Made by a program: the position numbers and the translations under genes
In this document: piece after piece, positions 21,896-32,999 of the stretch
How the letters are laid out: every line of letters begins with the position of its first letter
How positions within the stretch are numbered: position 1 is the stretch's first letter
Notes under the pieces: model-generated
What the model was told of the DNA's origin: nothing
Database searches by the model: none
The model's input: only the letters and a program-made list of their open reading frames with translations
Origin: Muscardinus avellanarius
Taxonomy: Eukaryota; Chordata; Mammalia; Rodentia; Gliridae
Assembly: GCA_963383645.1 (NCBI GenBank)
Contig: OY726565.1
Coordinates: 40,264,444 to 40,328,443 of the forward strand
DNA: 64,000 nt
Direction: 5' to 3'

Positions 21896-22090
21896 AGTAG
21901 TGGTTTAAAGAGCAAGTCAGATTGGACTGTATAATCCAATCCAAGTTTCTCCAATCTATTATGTGGCCTTGAACAAATACCGTGATCTCACTGTATTAGT
22001 TTGCTTAGATGTAGAATAATTGTGCCTATCACATAAAAAATAACTACATAAAACACTTTTGTAAAGCACATAGCATAGAATCAGCAGCCC
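21896..22090 (+). mobile_element. MIR SINE relic
   Basis: AGTAGTGGTTTAAAGAGCAAG, ATTATGTGGCCTTGAACAAA and TTTTGTAAAGCACATAGCATA follow a MIR in order. Confidence 0.72.
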
Positions 22091-22326
22091 AAAAATGTTG
22101 TGCAATATTTGGCATCTCACATCTTTCTAGCATAGATCTGAAAATGCAAAGGATCAAATCAACCAAAACAAGAACATCTTTAAAACAATATTGCTATTCA
22201 GAAAAAAAAAAAAAACAACAATCTGATATGGTCATAACTGCTAACATAAATACTAGTTTTCTTCTTCAACTAGTAGTTTTAAAGATTGTTTATCTAGTTT
22301 GAGCTTTTAAAAATCCAAACAATGGA

Positions 22327-22520
22327 GCCAGACACTCTTAATTTAATCTCAGTTCTTGGGAGGCTGAGACAGGAGGATCAGAGGTTCACAGCCAGCCTCA
22401 TCTACTTAGTGAGGCCCTCCACAATTTAGTGAGACTCTGCTTCAAAATAAAAAAATATGGCTGGTGTGTAGCTCAGAGGTAGAATTCCTCTAGATTCAGT
22501 AATCCTCAGTATTGAGGGGG
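22327..22520 (+). mobile_element. B1-dID SINE, diverged
   Basis: Copy from AGCCAGACACTCTTAATTTA to CCTCAGTATTGAG. Confidence 0.82.
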
Positions 22521-22595
22521 AAAATAAAAAAATGCTAGTTTACTATAAATATAAAATCAATGTAGTAAAGATGCTCTATTTTGGGGGGGGGAGGG

Positions 22596-22798
22596 GGGTG
22601 GTACTAAGGGTGGAACACAGAGGCTTTCTACCTCCAGGCTATACTCCCAGACCTATTTATATTTTATTTGGAAACAGGGTCTCACTAAGTTGCTGAAAGC
22701 CTCACTAAGTAGCTGAGGCTGGCTTCGAACCCGTGCGATCCTCCTGTCTCAGCCTCCCAAGTACTGGGAGTGTTAAGTGTGGACCACCATGCCTGGCT
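22596..22798 (-). mobile_element. B1-dID SINE, type II
   Basis: Reverse copy with GGCTTTCTACCTCC and TTTATTTGGAAACAGGGTC. Confidence 0.89.
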
Positions 22799-22802
22799 CT
22801 AT

Positions 22803-23014
22803 TTTTTTTTTTTTTCCTGCGGTACTGAGGATTGAACCCAGGAGCATTCTACCTCCAAGATACAATCCCAACCCTACTTTTTAGTCTTTCTTTTAAAACA
22901 GGGTTTCACTAAGTTCTGGAGGGCCTAAGTAGCTGAGGCTGGCAGCAGACCTGTTATCCTCTGGTCTCAGCCTCCTAAGTACTAGGATTATAAGCATATG
23001 CCACCACACCTGGC
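22803..23014 (-). mobile_element. B1-dID SINE, type I
   Basis: Reverse copy directly after the preceding one. Confidence 0.87.
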
Positions 23015-23972
23015 TAATGGCTACACACCTTTAGAATGCTGAGAGAAAAGCAACTGGCAAGACTGAATCCAGAGCAATAACAAGATCACACAGCACTGCC
23101 TCAAAATGAATAGAGCAAAATCCTGCCTGGTAATTAGTTACAATAGGAAAAACCATTGCTAACCTCTCTGGACAATCTTCCTTCCCCATTCTGATTCTTT
23201 TGTTCTTGAGATATAGTTTCAAAAAAATTACGAAAATGTAATGCTTTTGGAAAATAGAGAATGATCAGCACTGACCTTTACACTACCACTTAGTTACTAC
23301 TCTTAAGAATTACTTCCTAACATTTAACTTTCTCCCTTCTTTCCTCATAGATAGGTCCCTCTTCCTGAGCTTAACTTTATTTTCTGTTTATCATTCCCAA
23401 CATGTGTAGGACTTTGATTGTGGTTTTCCTTACATTGACTGCTTCACCTCTTGGACACAGCCCGAAGTAGGGACTTTTTATTCAGCTATGGATGCTACTT
23501 AATCTTTGTCTCTATTACAGTATACACTTAAAACAAAAAAAGATAGCAAAACATGAAGACAATTTGTAAAGCTTTACTTGACTGTGCTTTCATTAATTCT
23601 AATTAGTCAACAATATGGGAGAGAGGAAATTCTGTCTTAGTTAAGCTGATATAATATCTGATATAGTTCTGAATGCATTAATGACAATTAAGAGTAATGG
23701 CTAATGATGATAGCAATAAACCATTAAAAGAACATCATAGAGAATGCCATGCCAGATTATCTCTCAGGCATCTGCTCAATAGTGTTAGTTGAAAGAATTA
23801 ATTAACCATTAACAGTGACAGCCTAGGAAATACTAAGTTTTTGTTCAATTTTCTGTTCTGGACACTTATCTTTTGGATATATAATCATATTCAATAGTTA
23901 CAAGTGGCAAAATATTTATCATGCCTCATCTAGATTCATGAGTTTAAGAAAGGTATTCATAAATCTTCCTAC
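23015..23972. other. SNX14 intron, nothing firm
   Basis: About 950 bases with no SINE. The stretch 23330-23540 faintly recalls an L2 3' end, but I would not call it. Confidence 0.5.
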
Positions 23973-24174
23973 CTGCTCTTCTATCATTTCTTTCCACATC
24001 AATACAAAACACAGGAATTCTCTCCTTTTTCTCCTTTCTTTCAGAGGAGGGATCCTCAAAAAAGTCTACATATGGAATGCTAATTTTCCATGCAGCAAGG
24101 TTTCGGGGAGTATTCGGTGTGCTCACAGCTTCTACTGGAGAATCATCTTCCATCACAACAATACCTTCTTCAAT
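23973..24174 (-). CDS. SNX14: SNX14 exon 13 of window (PX domain start)
   Basis: At 202 nt this is the longest exon here. It encodes [20 protein letters not shown], then [20 protein letters not shown] and [19 protein letters not shown]. The acceptor is TGTTTTCCAG and the donor GCAG|GTAGGA. After an acidic lead it holds the first PX beta strands ([10 protein letters not shown]), about residues 537-603. Confidence 0.97.
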
Positions 24175-24256
24175 CTGGAAAACAAATTGTCAGAATAAAT
24201 TTAAGAGTTTCAGTACTTTATAACATGTAAAGATACAAATAATATAAAATAATATG

Positions 24257-25749
24257 TGCCAAGACATCCTGCTGCCTCGGCATCTATGTGTTGAGACCCC
24301 ACTCCACATAGTTAATTCGGCAAAAAGCCCTGAGAAGAAGGTGTCGTCTCTGGCCAAAGTACCCCCCACTTTTACTATTATTCTTTTAACTCTCTACACG
24401 AATTGCTCCAATGATGTGAAATCAGGACTATGATGAAATTGAGTCCGTGGAAATAAAATCTCTAATAATTTGCCTAAACGTCCTTGGCTCTGCTCAATAA
24501 TAATAAAAACTGGCCAGAATTCAGATGCTGTGATAAGCATTCCAGCTGCAGCAATCACAAAGGGTCTCCGACCCTCACTATCACTAACTTAGGTTAAGCT
24601 ATTAACTCAGGTAAGGTAGCTCAGTTTAAGGTAACTTTGTTTACCCTTGAGATCCTGCCTAGAGACAGAAAAGATAAAAACCTTGTGTGTGACCTTAAAG
24701 CAATTTAGTTGATAAACAACTTAGTTGCCCAAATACAATAGACTCAAGGAAAAAGATTGGTGACTTTTACGCCCAGTATAAATATTCCTGAAGACAGAGA
24801 GGCTGACCGCATGGTTAGAAATGAATATGACAAAATAAAGGACAGACGTTTTAAGTATATATGTATGAAGGAAAGGAAATACCGTAAGAGTAAGAAAAGC
24901 ATTTTTGCATGAAGAAGAGCTTATCATAAGAAAGTCCCAACTGGGAAAGGAAGGAATTAGAAGGTTAAAAGCAGGTTGCAGAGGGTTTGTGACAGGGAAA
25001 TGGATTATTAAAGATGGATAGACCTTTAATAGGCTTGTTGTCTAAAGAAGAGTGTTCAGCAGTTAAGGAAATACATCTGACAATTAAAACCAAGAACCTT
25101 GTGGTGTTGTTTGTGGTATTTTGCCTGCCAAACTGTGTTGTGAGTTTGCTTAAGCTTTCAGATTTAGAAGGTAAAATGCCAACACCTGGAGAAACTCTAT
25201 CACATCCACCTGAATCACCACATCTCCCCACACTTGCTATATGAACTGAGCCCAAAAGATAGAAAGTTCCAAGAAAGCCAAAGAAGATTCCCCGAGAAAC
25301 CCCCAAGCCTTGGCCATGCTTGTTTATTTTGGGAAGTGGCCCCCTGGGACTGCTTATCTGCAAAGACCTTGGAAAAGAATCCGGAGTCAATCTCTCGAAG
25401 GCCAACAGCCAGCTGAAGGACTAGTTTTATTACCTTTGTTTACATGTCATTCATTATTATTTCACAATGATTACACCCACCTCCCTTTTCTCTTATTATT
25501 AACTTTACTGGTGAAGGGTATAAATTTCTTGGAGTTTTTGTAATAAAGTGTCATTGGCTCAAGAAGCCTTTGTCCGCCTCAGATTCTTTCCCAAACGTCG
25601 TACCTAAAAACTTAGGGAATTCATAGAGGGGAAAGAATCGCTGCAGATAAGTTTCTGCAGGACATCACCTGCCTTTTGCCCCATCTTTCTGAGGCTCCCG
25701 GCCGCAAGTGGACTTGCCCCCCCCACAAGGACTGAGCTCGTCGGTAACA
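24257..25749 (+). mobile_element. Long solo LTR of an endogenous retrovirus (ERVK-like)
   Basis: The element starts TGCCAAGACATCC and ends GTCGGTAACA (TG...CA). AATATG flanks it at 24251-24256 and 25750-25755, the 6-base duplication usual for class II (ERVK) proviruses. TATAAA lies at 25519 and AATAAA at 25542, close together as in LTRs with a short R region; the last ~190 bases would be U5. At about 1.49 kb it is long for an LTR. No gag, pol or env, primer-binding site or second LTR is seen. TGTTGAGACC at 24289 is an alternative start, but with a worse duplication. Confidence 0.7.
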
Positions 25750-25759
25750 AATATGCCTA

Positions 25760-25990
25760 TATCAGTTTGATTTTTTTTTTTTTTTTTTTTTGGTGGTACT
25801 CAGGGTGGAACCCAGAGGCTTTCTACCTCCGGGCTATACTCCCAAACCTTTTTTATACTTTATTTGGAAACACGGTCTCATTAAGTTGCTGAGAGCCTCT
25901 CTAAGTAGCTGAGGCTGGCTTTGAATCTGCGATCCTCCTGTCTCAGCATCCCAAGCGCAGGGATTCAAGTGTGCACCACCACGCCTAGCT
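25760..25990 (-). mobile_element. B1-dID SINE, type II
   Basis: Reverse copy beside the LTR. TCAGTTTGAT occurs on both sides as its target duplication. Confidence 0.91.
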
Positions 25991-25999
25991 TCAGTTTGA

Positions 26000-26558
26000 T
26001 AATTCTTAAGATAGGAAATCAGGTATATAAAATTTTCAACTGAAACGGTAATGATAAAAAGTTAAAACTGGCAAATTATTAGCATCAACTCCAGGTTTGG
26101 TTATATCACTTTGTATGACAATACCATAGAAATTAGAGAGCAGACATTTCAGAGACTATGAAAAAATAAAGTATGAAAATATAAAAAGTTTTCAGCCTTG
26201 GTGAAAAGAAATAGAAATCAGTACACCGATTTTTTTCATTTAGGAATGTAAAATGTTATAAACAGTAATAGTCATTGATGGAGATTACACAAACTGATTA
26301 TGTGATACACTGAGGTTATAAGGTATAACAGTGTAACCTTGCTGGAAAGTGTTTTAACAAAATGTTTCCATAAAGAGTCATAAAATAATTTTTAACAAAT
26401 GATTCTTCTATATATGCAAATGAAAATGTTTATTTCAAATAGCTTTTTAAACTAGGAAAGAAGTCAAATATAAATATATTTACATCAACATTAAATAATA
26501 TAAATTTCGGGGAAAAGGTCTCAATTCCACCTCTGTAGAATTAAGATTGTTTTTATCT
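26000..26558. other. SNX14 intron, nothing firm
   Basis: AT-rich. The part near 26290-26400 faintly recalls an old LINE. Confidence 0.5.
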
Positions 26559-26767
26559 TTTTTGTGTGTGTGTGGCACTGGGGATTAAACTCAGGGGCAT
26601 TCTACCTTTGAGCTATACCTCCAGTCCTATTATTTTTTTATTTTGAAACAGGGTCTCACTAAGTTGCAGAGGGCCTATGAAGATGCTGAGGCTGGCCACG
26701 AACTTGTGATCCTCCCGTCTCAGCCTCCCAAGTACTGGGATTATAAGCATGTGCTACCATGCTTGGC
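26559..26767 (-). mobile_element. B1-dID SINE, type I
   Basis: Reverse copy from GTGGCACTGGGGATTAAAC to CATGCTTGGCT. Confidence 0.88.
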
Positions 26768-26795
26768 TTATCTCCCAATTTCTAAATTTTAATAA

Positions 26796-27045
26796 GGCCA
26801 GGCATGGTGGCACCGGCTTGTAATCCCTAATCACAGGTTCAAAGCCAGCCTCAGCAATTTAGTGAGGTTCTCAGCAACTTAGCAAGACCCTGTTTCCAAA
26901 TAAAAATAAAATAGCTATGAGGGTGTAACCCAGAAGTAAAAGGACCATTAGTTCTAGTCCCAGTACCATAATAAATAAATAAATAGCTAGAGCTATAGCT
27001 CAGATATAGAATGCCCATGGGTTCAACCCAGAGTATTTCAAAAAT
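26796..27045 (+). mobile_element. B1-dID SINE plus a second ID half
   Basis: The first copy (26796-26970) lacks part of its B1 half. An extra ID-like unit at 26986-27040 (GCTATAGCTCAGATATAGAAT) follows an AAAT run. Confidence 0.8.
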
Positions 27046-27237
27046 AAATAAATATAATTTTAAAAATATAAGTGCTTAAAATAATATTTAAAAATATCTA
27101 AAAATAAAATAGAAATAGTTTTTAAAAAGAAAGCCACATACATGCAAAAGAAGGAAAAACTATCTAATTCTTTAAATTGGAAGAGACTCTTTGAATCTGA
27201 CTTATATAAATCTCTGGTTACTTAAACATTTCTAACT

Positions 27238-27452
27238 CAGCTGGGCATGGTGGCACATATTTGTAATCCCAGCACTTGGGAGGCTGAGACAGGAGGATCA
27301 CACAAGTTCAAGGCAGCCTCAGCTCGAAGCCAGGCTCTCAGCAACTTAGTGAGACCCTGTTTCCAAATAAAGTATAAAATAGGTCTGGGAGTATAGCCCA
27401 GAGGTAGAAAAGCCCCTGGGTTCCACCCCCAGTACCACCACCAAAAAAAAAA
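27238..27452 (+). mobile_element. B1-dID SINE, type II
   Basis: Full copy. The B1 half has a small rearrangement (CTCAGCTCGAAGCCAGGC). Confidence 0.88.
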
Positions 27453-27547
27453 AGAAATTCTAACACATGGTAAAGAAGGGAAAATATTACAATTAAAACA
27501 CATACATGTTGAACATATTCCCTATTTGTGTGTTGTGTGTAGGGGTA

Positions 27548-27745
27548 GGGAGTGCTTGGGATGGAACCCAGGGCCTTCTACCTCTGGGGTATACCCCTAG
27601 ACCTATTTTATATTTTAATTTGGAAACAGGGGTCTCACTAAGTTGTTGAGAACCTCAGTAAATTACTGAGGTTGGCTTCAAATCTGTGATCCTCCTGTCT
27701 CAGTCTCCGAAGTACTGGGATTACAAGTGTGAGCCACAATGGCTT
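27548..27745 (-). mobile_element. B1-dID SINE, type II
   Basis: Reverse copy from GTGCTTGGGATGGAACCC to ATGGCTT. Confidence 0.86.
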
Positions 27746-28260
27746 GAAAAGACTCCTTTTAAGGTAAGGAGACAAAGGCTACAGAATTACAAATAACCTA
27801 GTCAAAGAAAACTAGTAGGGAGGAGAAATTTCCAGAATTCTAGCACACTCTCTTCTACCTCCCTCCCTTCTTTCCATATTCAAGATCCACTTCTAATAAA
27901 ACTTTCTCTCTCAAAGTCCCTTCTCTTTTTTCTGTTCTTGTCCTAAATGGGCTTCCCCAAATCCGTAATAAGATGGTTACTAGTCTTAGGCAGGCATCCT
28001 AATGTACAGTGTTTAAGAAATCCAAATTCCAAAAGAATAAAACATAGTAGGTTTTACAGTTTATGGGGCAAGGTTACTGCCTCATAAACTTAGAAGGAAA
28101 ACAGAGAGAACTATGTGTGAGGGAAATATCCACTCCACTGCTTGGAATATAAGGTTCAAGATAACATTTATCATGGTTATTACAATTTATTGCTGTTGTT
28201 AATGGAGCTGGCTTCTGAGGTAAGAGTGTAAAGGAGAATACAAAGTGATATACTGTGGGG
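27746..28260. other. SNX14 intron, nothing recognised
   Basis: No feature seen. Confidence 0.55.
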
Positions 28261-28261
28261 T

Positions 28262-28476
28262 TTTTTTTGTTTTTTTTGCAGTAGTGAGGATGGATCCCAC
28301 AGCCATTCTACCTCCAAGCCACACCCCTAGCCCTATTTTTCATTCTTTTATTTTGAAACAGGGTCTCATTGAGTTACAAAGGGACTCACTAAGTAGCTGA
28401 GGCTGGCCGGCGAACTGTGATCCTTCTGTCTCAGCCTCCTGAATGCTGGGATCGCAAGCGTGCACCACCACAACCA
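28262..28476 (-). mobile_element. B1-dID SINE, type I
   Basis: Reverse copy from GCAGTAGTGAGGATGG to CACCACAACCAT. Confidence 0.87.
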
Positions 28477-28630
28477 TACTGTATTTAAGAAACTTACTAA
28501 AGTATAAATGTGATCCTCTTAAATTAAGTGAATCATCTCAAAAAAATCTTAAAAAAAGAGGAAACGGAAAATTCTTAGCAGCATACAAATACCAATGAAT
28601 GAAAGAAGAACAAAGTTTTGCAATTTACTG

Positions 28631-28658
28631 TTGTGTGTGTGTGTGTGTGTGTGTGTGT
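28631..28658. repeat. (GT)n microsatellite
   Basis: About 14 GT units before a SINE ID remnant. Confidence 0.93.
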
Positions 28659-28999
28659 CTCTGAGCTACACCCTCAGCCCTTTATTTATTTTTATTGTAT
28701 TTATTTATTTTTCTTGCAGTACCAGGAATAGAACCCAGGGACATTGTGTTTCTGAACTACATCCCCAGCCCAATTTTTTAGTCTTTTTTTTTTAATTTTT
28801 GAAACAGGGTCTCAATGAATTGCAAAGGCCTTGCTAAGTAGCTGAAGCTGTCAGTCTCTGGTTTCCACCTCCCGAATGCTGGGATTACAAGCATGCACCA
28901 CCACACTAGGCCTTATATTTTGTTTTGAAACATGGTCATGCTAGGTTGCAGAGACTGACCCAAGTACTAGGATTAGCAACGTATACCCACACCCAGCTC
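28659..28999 (-). mobile_element. Nested B1-dID SINEs
   Basis: The outer copy (28659-28690 and 28913-28999) holds an inner type I copy at about 28710-28912. Confidence 0.82.
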
Positions 29000-29460
29000 A
29001 CTATTACCACTTAAATAGTGCTATAGCAAAAAGTTTAATGAAAAATCTCTGAGGCAATATTTCTCTGAGTTTTCAGGGTTTCCTTTGATGTTTCTCAAAA
29101 ATATTTACTACTGCAACCAAAACACAAGTACCTTTTGTTTTCAAACAGATTCTACCAAAAGGATAGGAATTAAGGAAGTCAAAGATAAAAGGCTAGGTGA
29201 TAGTCCCCTGTTTCTAAATGCTAATGTTTCTGATTTTTATCTTTTCCTATATGGAGATAACAGACAACTTAGAAAAAGGGCATATTATGTTCCAGCAGTT
29301 TATTTATAAATCAGTTCTGAAACTGGACATATATTTTCAGACAGACCCAATCTTACAGACTGATAACTGGTTCCCAGGTCTGTACACACTGCTGATTTAA
29401 CCCATAACCTAATACCCATATAATTATAGGAATTGATGGTATTATAATAGTATATAGTGA
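29000..29460. other. SNX14 intron, nothing recognised
   Basis: Two short open frames cross it by chance. Confidence 0.55.
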
Positions 29461-29461
29461 G

Positions 29462-29668
29462 CCAGGAGTGGTGGCACACGCTTGTAATTCCAGCATTTGG
29501 AAGGCTAAAACAGGAGGATAGCAGTTCGCGAACAGCCTCAGCTACTCAGTGAGAGCCTTTGCAACTCAATGGGACCATATTTCACAATAAAGACTAAAAA
29601 ATAGGGCTGGAAGTGTAGCTTGGAAGTAGAATGCCCTTGGGTTTTATCCCCAGCACCATACTAAAAAA
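29462..29668 (+). mobile_element. B1-dID SINE, type I
   Basis: Copy from GAGCCAGGAGTGGTGGC to CCCCAGCACC. Confidence 0.88.
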
Positions 29669-29671
29669 AAA

Positions 29672-29722
29672 TATTGAAACAACCCAGGGCAACTCCCCCT
29701 CCGAGCTACGCCTCCAATCCAT

Positions 29723-29766
<44 letters not shown>

Positions 29767-30323
29767 TTATCTATTTATTTTGTGGTAGGGGGATGAAACC
29801 CAGGGGCATTCTACCTCTAAACTACACCCCAGCCCTATTTTTTTTTTAATTCTTTATTTTGAAACAGGATCTCACGTCGGGCGTGGTGGTGCAGGCTTGT
29901 AATCTCAGCATTCAGGAGGCTGAGACTGGATGACTGCGGTTCACAGACAGCCTCAGCTACTTAGTGAAGCCCTTTCAACTCAGTGAGACCCTGCTTCAAA
30001 ATAAAGAATAAAAAATAGGGCTGGGGTTGCAGCTCGGAGGTAGAATGCCCTGGTTCCATTCCCAGTACCGCAAAAAGACAAAAATCAAACAAATAAACAG
30101 AGTCTTGCTAAGTAGCTGAGGCTGTCAGCCAACCTGGATCCTCCTGTCTCAGCCTCCCAAATGCTGGGATTGCAAACATGCGCCACCACACCTGGCTCTC
30201 CAACCCTTTTTATTTTGAAACAGTCTACTGCTGAATTGCTAAGGCTGGCCTCAAACCTGCGATCCTCCTGGGTTAGCCTCCCAAGCACTTGGATTACCAG
30301 CATGCACCACCATACCCAGTTGG
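29672..30323 (-). mobile_element. Three-level nest of B1-dID SINEs
   Basis: The outermost minus-strand copy has its ID part at about 29675-29722 and its B1 part at 30200-30323. A (TATC)n run and a second minus-strand copy (29780-29876 and 30098-30199) lie inside. That copy in turn holds a plus-strand type I copy at 29877-30097. Confidence 0.85.
29722..29776. repeat. (TATC)n microsatellite
   Basis: About 13 tetranucleotide units within the SINE nest. Confidence 0.95.
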
Positions 30324-30343
30324 TTCTCAGAAATTCTAAAAAC

Positions 30344-30552
30344 TAGATCAGGTGGCACACACTTGTTATCTCAGTGCCTGGGAGGCTGAGACAAGAGGAT
30401 CACAGGTTCATGGTCAGCCTCAACAACATAATGAAGCCTTCTACAACTTAGTGAAACCCTGTTTCAAAATAAAGAATAAAACAGGGCTGGGGGTGCACCT
30501 CAGAGGCAGAATACCCCTCCCTAGGTTCAATTTCCAGTATCACCAAAAAAAT
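30344..30552 (+). mobile_element. B1-dID SINE, type I
   Basis: Copy from AGATCAGGTGGCACACAC to TTCCAGTATCACC. Confidence 0.86.
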
Positions 30553-30697
30553 CTAAATCAGCACCATGAAACTATATCACTAATAAAAGATGATAAATAT
30601 AAGGTAACTCTAAGAAGATAAAGAAGGAAAACAATAAGTAGTATGTCCAATTTTTTATTCTAGTTATGATACATCAAACTGAAGAATTTTTACTTAC

Positions 30698-30830
30698 AAA
30701 ATCATCTTCACCTTCAGCCAAACCATAATTAGGCAACATAGCTCCCTCCATTGTGGTACTTTTGAATACTCCTTTAATTTTGCTACCTATTCTGCTGATT
30801 CCAAATGATTCTCCTCTTTTCTGCGTGCTT
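30698..30830 (-). CDS. SNX14: SNX14 exon 12 of window (RGS-PX linker)
   Basis: A 133-nt exon encodes [20 protein letters not shown] then [20 protein letters not shown] and EDDF. The acceptor is AATATTTAG and the donor TTT|GTAAGT; it ends in phase 0. It is a basic, serine/threonine-rich linker turning acidic at its end, about residues 493-536. Its first base completes arginine whether or not the microexon is included. Confidence 0.95.
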
Positions 30831-31129
30831 CTAAATATTAAACAAAAATGTATCAGATACATAGCAAATTATCACAAAAGCCTAATTTACTGTAAATAAT
30901 ACTAGAGAAAAAGAAAAATTGTTTCAATAATAGTAAATTTAAGGTACAGCAAACATAAATTTTGAAGCTTTCAGTCATAGATTAATTCTCAACATCTTAA
31001 AAGCCAAAAATGATAGATCACTGAAAGTTTAAATTTATAGTTATGAAAAAATAAGACAAAATTTACCAATTAATGAATATTTGAAATTTAGCTATTGCTT
31101 ACTTCAAGACATTAACTAAACTAAAAATT
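30831..31129. other. SNX14 intron, nothing recognised
   Basis: AT-rich sequence upstream of exon 12. Confidence 0.55.
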
Positions 31130-31478
31130 TTTAAATGAGAGCCCTCCAGTGGTATATACTTTCTACTGTCATGTATACATTGAAATAAGATAGAAGTATG
31201 TTTTCTCTCATATGTGGAAGCTAGAGAGAAAATAAAAAACATAAAGGACTTTGAAAAATATGGAGAGAAACTAGTAGAACAGCAAAAGGAATTTGAGGAA
31301 GGAAAGTAGGAGGAGGAAAAAGGAGGACCGAGGAAGGAAATAATTCAAATAATGCTTTTCTGATTTCATTAGCATGTACGTATGGGGAGAGAGGATGGGG
31401 CAATGCAGTGGAATGTGGATTTATGCATGTATATCACAATCAACTCCACTAGATGTATAATTGCAACACAATAATAAT
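31130..31478 (+). mobile_element. L1 3' UTR fragment
   Basis: TATGTTTTCTCTCATATGTGGAAGC is the usual text at the ORF2 end and 3' UTR of rodent L1, followed by a purine-rich UTR and TAGATGTATAATTGCAACAC. Confidence 0.7.
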
Positions 31479-31529
31479 AGTACTTTTAAATGGGTCAAGA
31501 ACACCGTTCAAAACAGATATCCATTTAGA

Positions 31530-31785
31530 AAAGCCAGGGGTGGCGGCGCACACTTGTAATCCCCACGCTTGGGAAGCTGAGACAGGAGGATCACACAGGT
31601 TCAAAGCCAGCCTCAGCTACTTAGTGAGGCTCTCAGCAACTTAGTATGACCCTGTTTCCAAATAAAGTATAAAATAGGTCTGGAAGTATAACCTGGAGGT
31701 AGAAAAGCCCCTGGGTTCCACCTCCAGTACCACACATAGACAAATAAATAAATAAGTAAATAAATAAATAAATAAATAAATAAAA
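31530..31785 (+). mobile_element. B1-dID SINE, type II
   Basis: Full copy with an (AAAT)n tail at 31741-31785. Confidence 0.9.
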
Positions 31786-31819
31786 AAACAGAATATACAT
31801 TTAGAATAACCACACTGCT

Positions 31820-32026
31820 AGCCAGGTATGGCGGCACATGCTTGTAATCCCAATACTTGGGAGGCTAACACAGGAGGATTGTGGGTTCACAGTCTTAGAT
31901 ACTTAGTGAGGCCTTGTGCAACCTAGTAAGATCCTGTTTCAAAATAAAGAATAAAAAATAGGACTGGAGGTATAGCTTGGAGGTAGTTCCTAGGTCCCAT
32001 CCCCAGTACTGCCAAAAAAAAAAAAA
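31820..32026 (+). mobile_element. B1-dID SINE, type I
   Basis: Copy from AGCCAGGTATGGCGGCAC to CCCCAGTACTGCC plus A. Confidence 0.88.
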
Positions 32027-32303
32027 AGAAGAAGAAGAAGAAATAATGCAACAATAACAAATAAAAGCAAATCAAGTTTTCAAATACAGCAGGTATGTAG
32101 TAACATGTATTTCATACATATTTGAGGAACAAATCATACACTAATAAGTAGTAAGTAGTAAAAAGGGTACTTAAACTAGATTACTTTATTTAAACAAACA
32201 TGAGATTAATATTTTTTTTTAAAAACTCAGCTGTAGATAGTTATCTCTTGTAAATGAAATGTATATAATGATAAATATAAAAATGTTGACAAAAAACTAT
32301 TAC

Positions 32304-32446
32304 AATCTCTAGGACCAGGTGAATTCAATCGAAACACACCCCCATGTCACTCCTGAATGGCATGTGGCTGCAACTGTCTTCTGTATTTCTATCTTTTGAA
32401 TAAATTCATTTAAATCTTCAAAACAACAAAACAAATCTCTAGAACC
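32304..32446 (+). mobile_element. Short tailed retroposon of unnamed family, copy 1
   Basis: A ~117-base body (32317-32433) ends in CTTCTGTATTTCTATC, a GAATAAATTC signal and an A-rich tail. AATCTCTAGGACC at 32304 and AATCTCTAGAACC at 32434 flank it as a target duplication. The body resembles copy 2 at 32608 but no B1, ID, MIR or L1 element that I know. Confidence 0.6.
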
Positions 32447-32592
32447 TAAATAACCTAGTCTTTAGAATCTAGAAATTGTAAAACAAATAAGGCTTTTGAA
32501 ATATAATATATTTTTAAATTATCTCACTTAAAATTATACCCAGAATCACAGAAACATCATACTTCTTATTCTTAAAAAAAAAAAAATTCTTT

Positions 32593-32761
32593 AAGAAAGT
32601 CTAGTGGTGGTGGTGGTGGGGGGGGGAATCGGCTCGGACCACCCTCCCCCCATGCCATTCTGGCATGGTGCTGTAACTATTTTCTGTATTTCTATTTTCT
32701 GTATTTCTATCTTTTTAATAAACTTCTTTAAATCTTAAAAAAAAAAAAGGAAGTCCAGTGG
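32593..32761 (+). mobile_element. Short tailed retroposon of unnamed family, copy 2
   Basis: A ~139-base body (32608-32746) ends CTATCTTTTTAATAAACTTC, TTTAAATCTT and 12 A. AAGAAAGTCTAGTGG (32593) and AAGGAAGTCCAGTGG (32747) flank it. It contains a tandem copy of TTTCTGTATTTCTAT and starts with a GGT/G run. TAATAAA would be its poly-A signal. Confidence 0.6.
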
Positions 32762-32915
32762 GTAAAAGAAATTCAGGGGGAGGGAGGACGGGAGTTATTT
32801 GGAGATAGTAGGGAGTAAAATTGATCAAACAGTGGAATTATATTATTACGTCACAATGAAACCAAACATTTTATATAATATGTACCAATAAAAACAAAAT
32901 TTAAAAAGTTCATTA
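32750..32915 (+). mobile_element. L1 3' UTR fragment
   Basis: GGGAGGGAGGACGGGAG and ATTATTACGTCACAATGAAAC with ATGTACCAATAAAAAC resemble a rodent L1 3' UTR and tail. Confidence 0.55.
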
Positions 32916-32999
32916 TATGCAAATTTTTTAAAAAAGTGTCAACAGCCTTGATAAGAATGACACTGGCAAAATAAATAGTGAAAATATCTTTTTTTGTGT

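Noticed and set aside
24965..25543. Overlapping open frames inside the long LTR (up to 146 residues)
   Set aside because: Some long LTRs carry a gene, but these frames lie on both strands, lack a recognisable domain and may be chance. I report the LTR only.
27237..27503. Repeated protein-like pattern WYWGWNPGAFLPLGYTPRPILY in many open frames
   Set aside because: It is the antisense translation of the type II SINE ID half and linker, repeated because the SINE is repeated. It is not a protein family.
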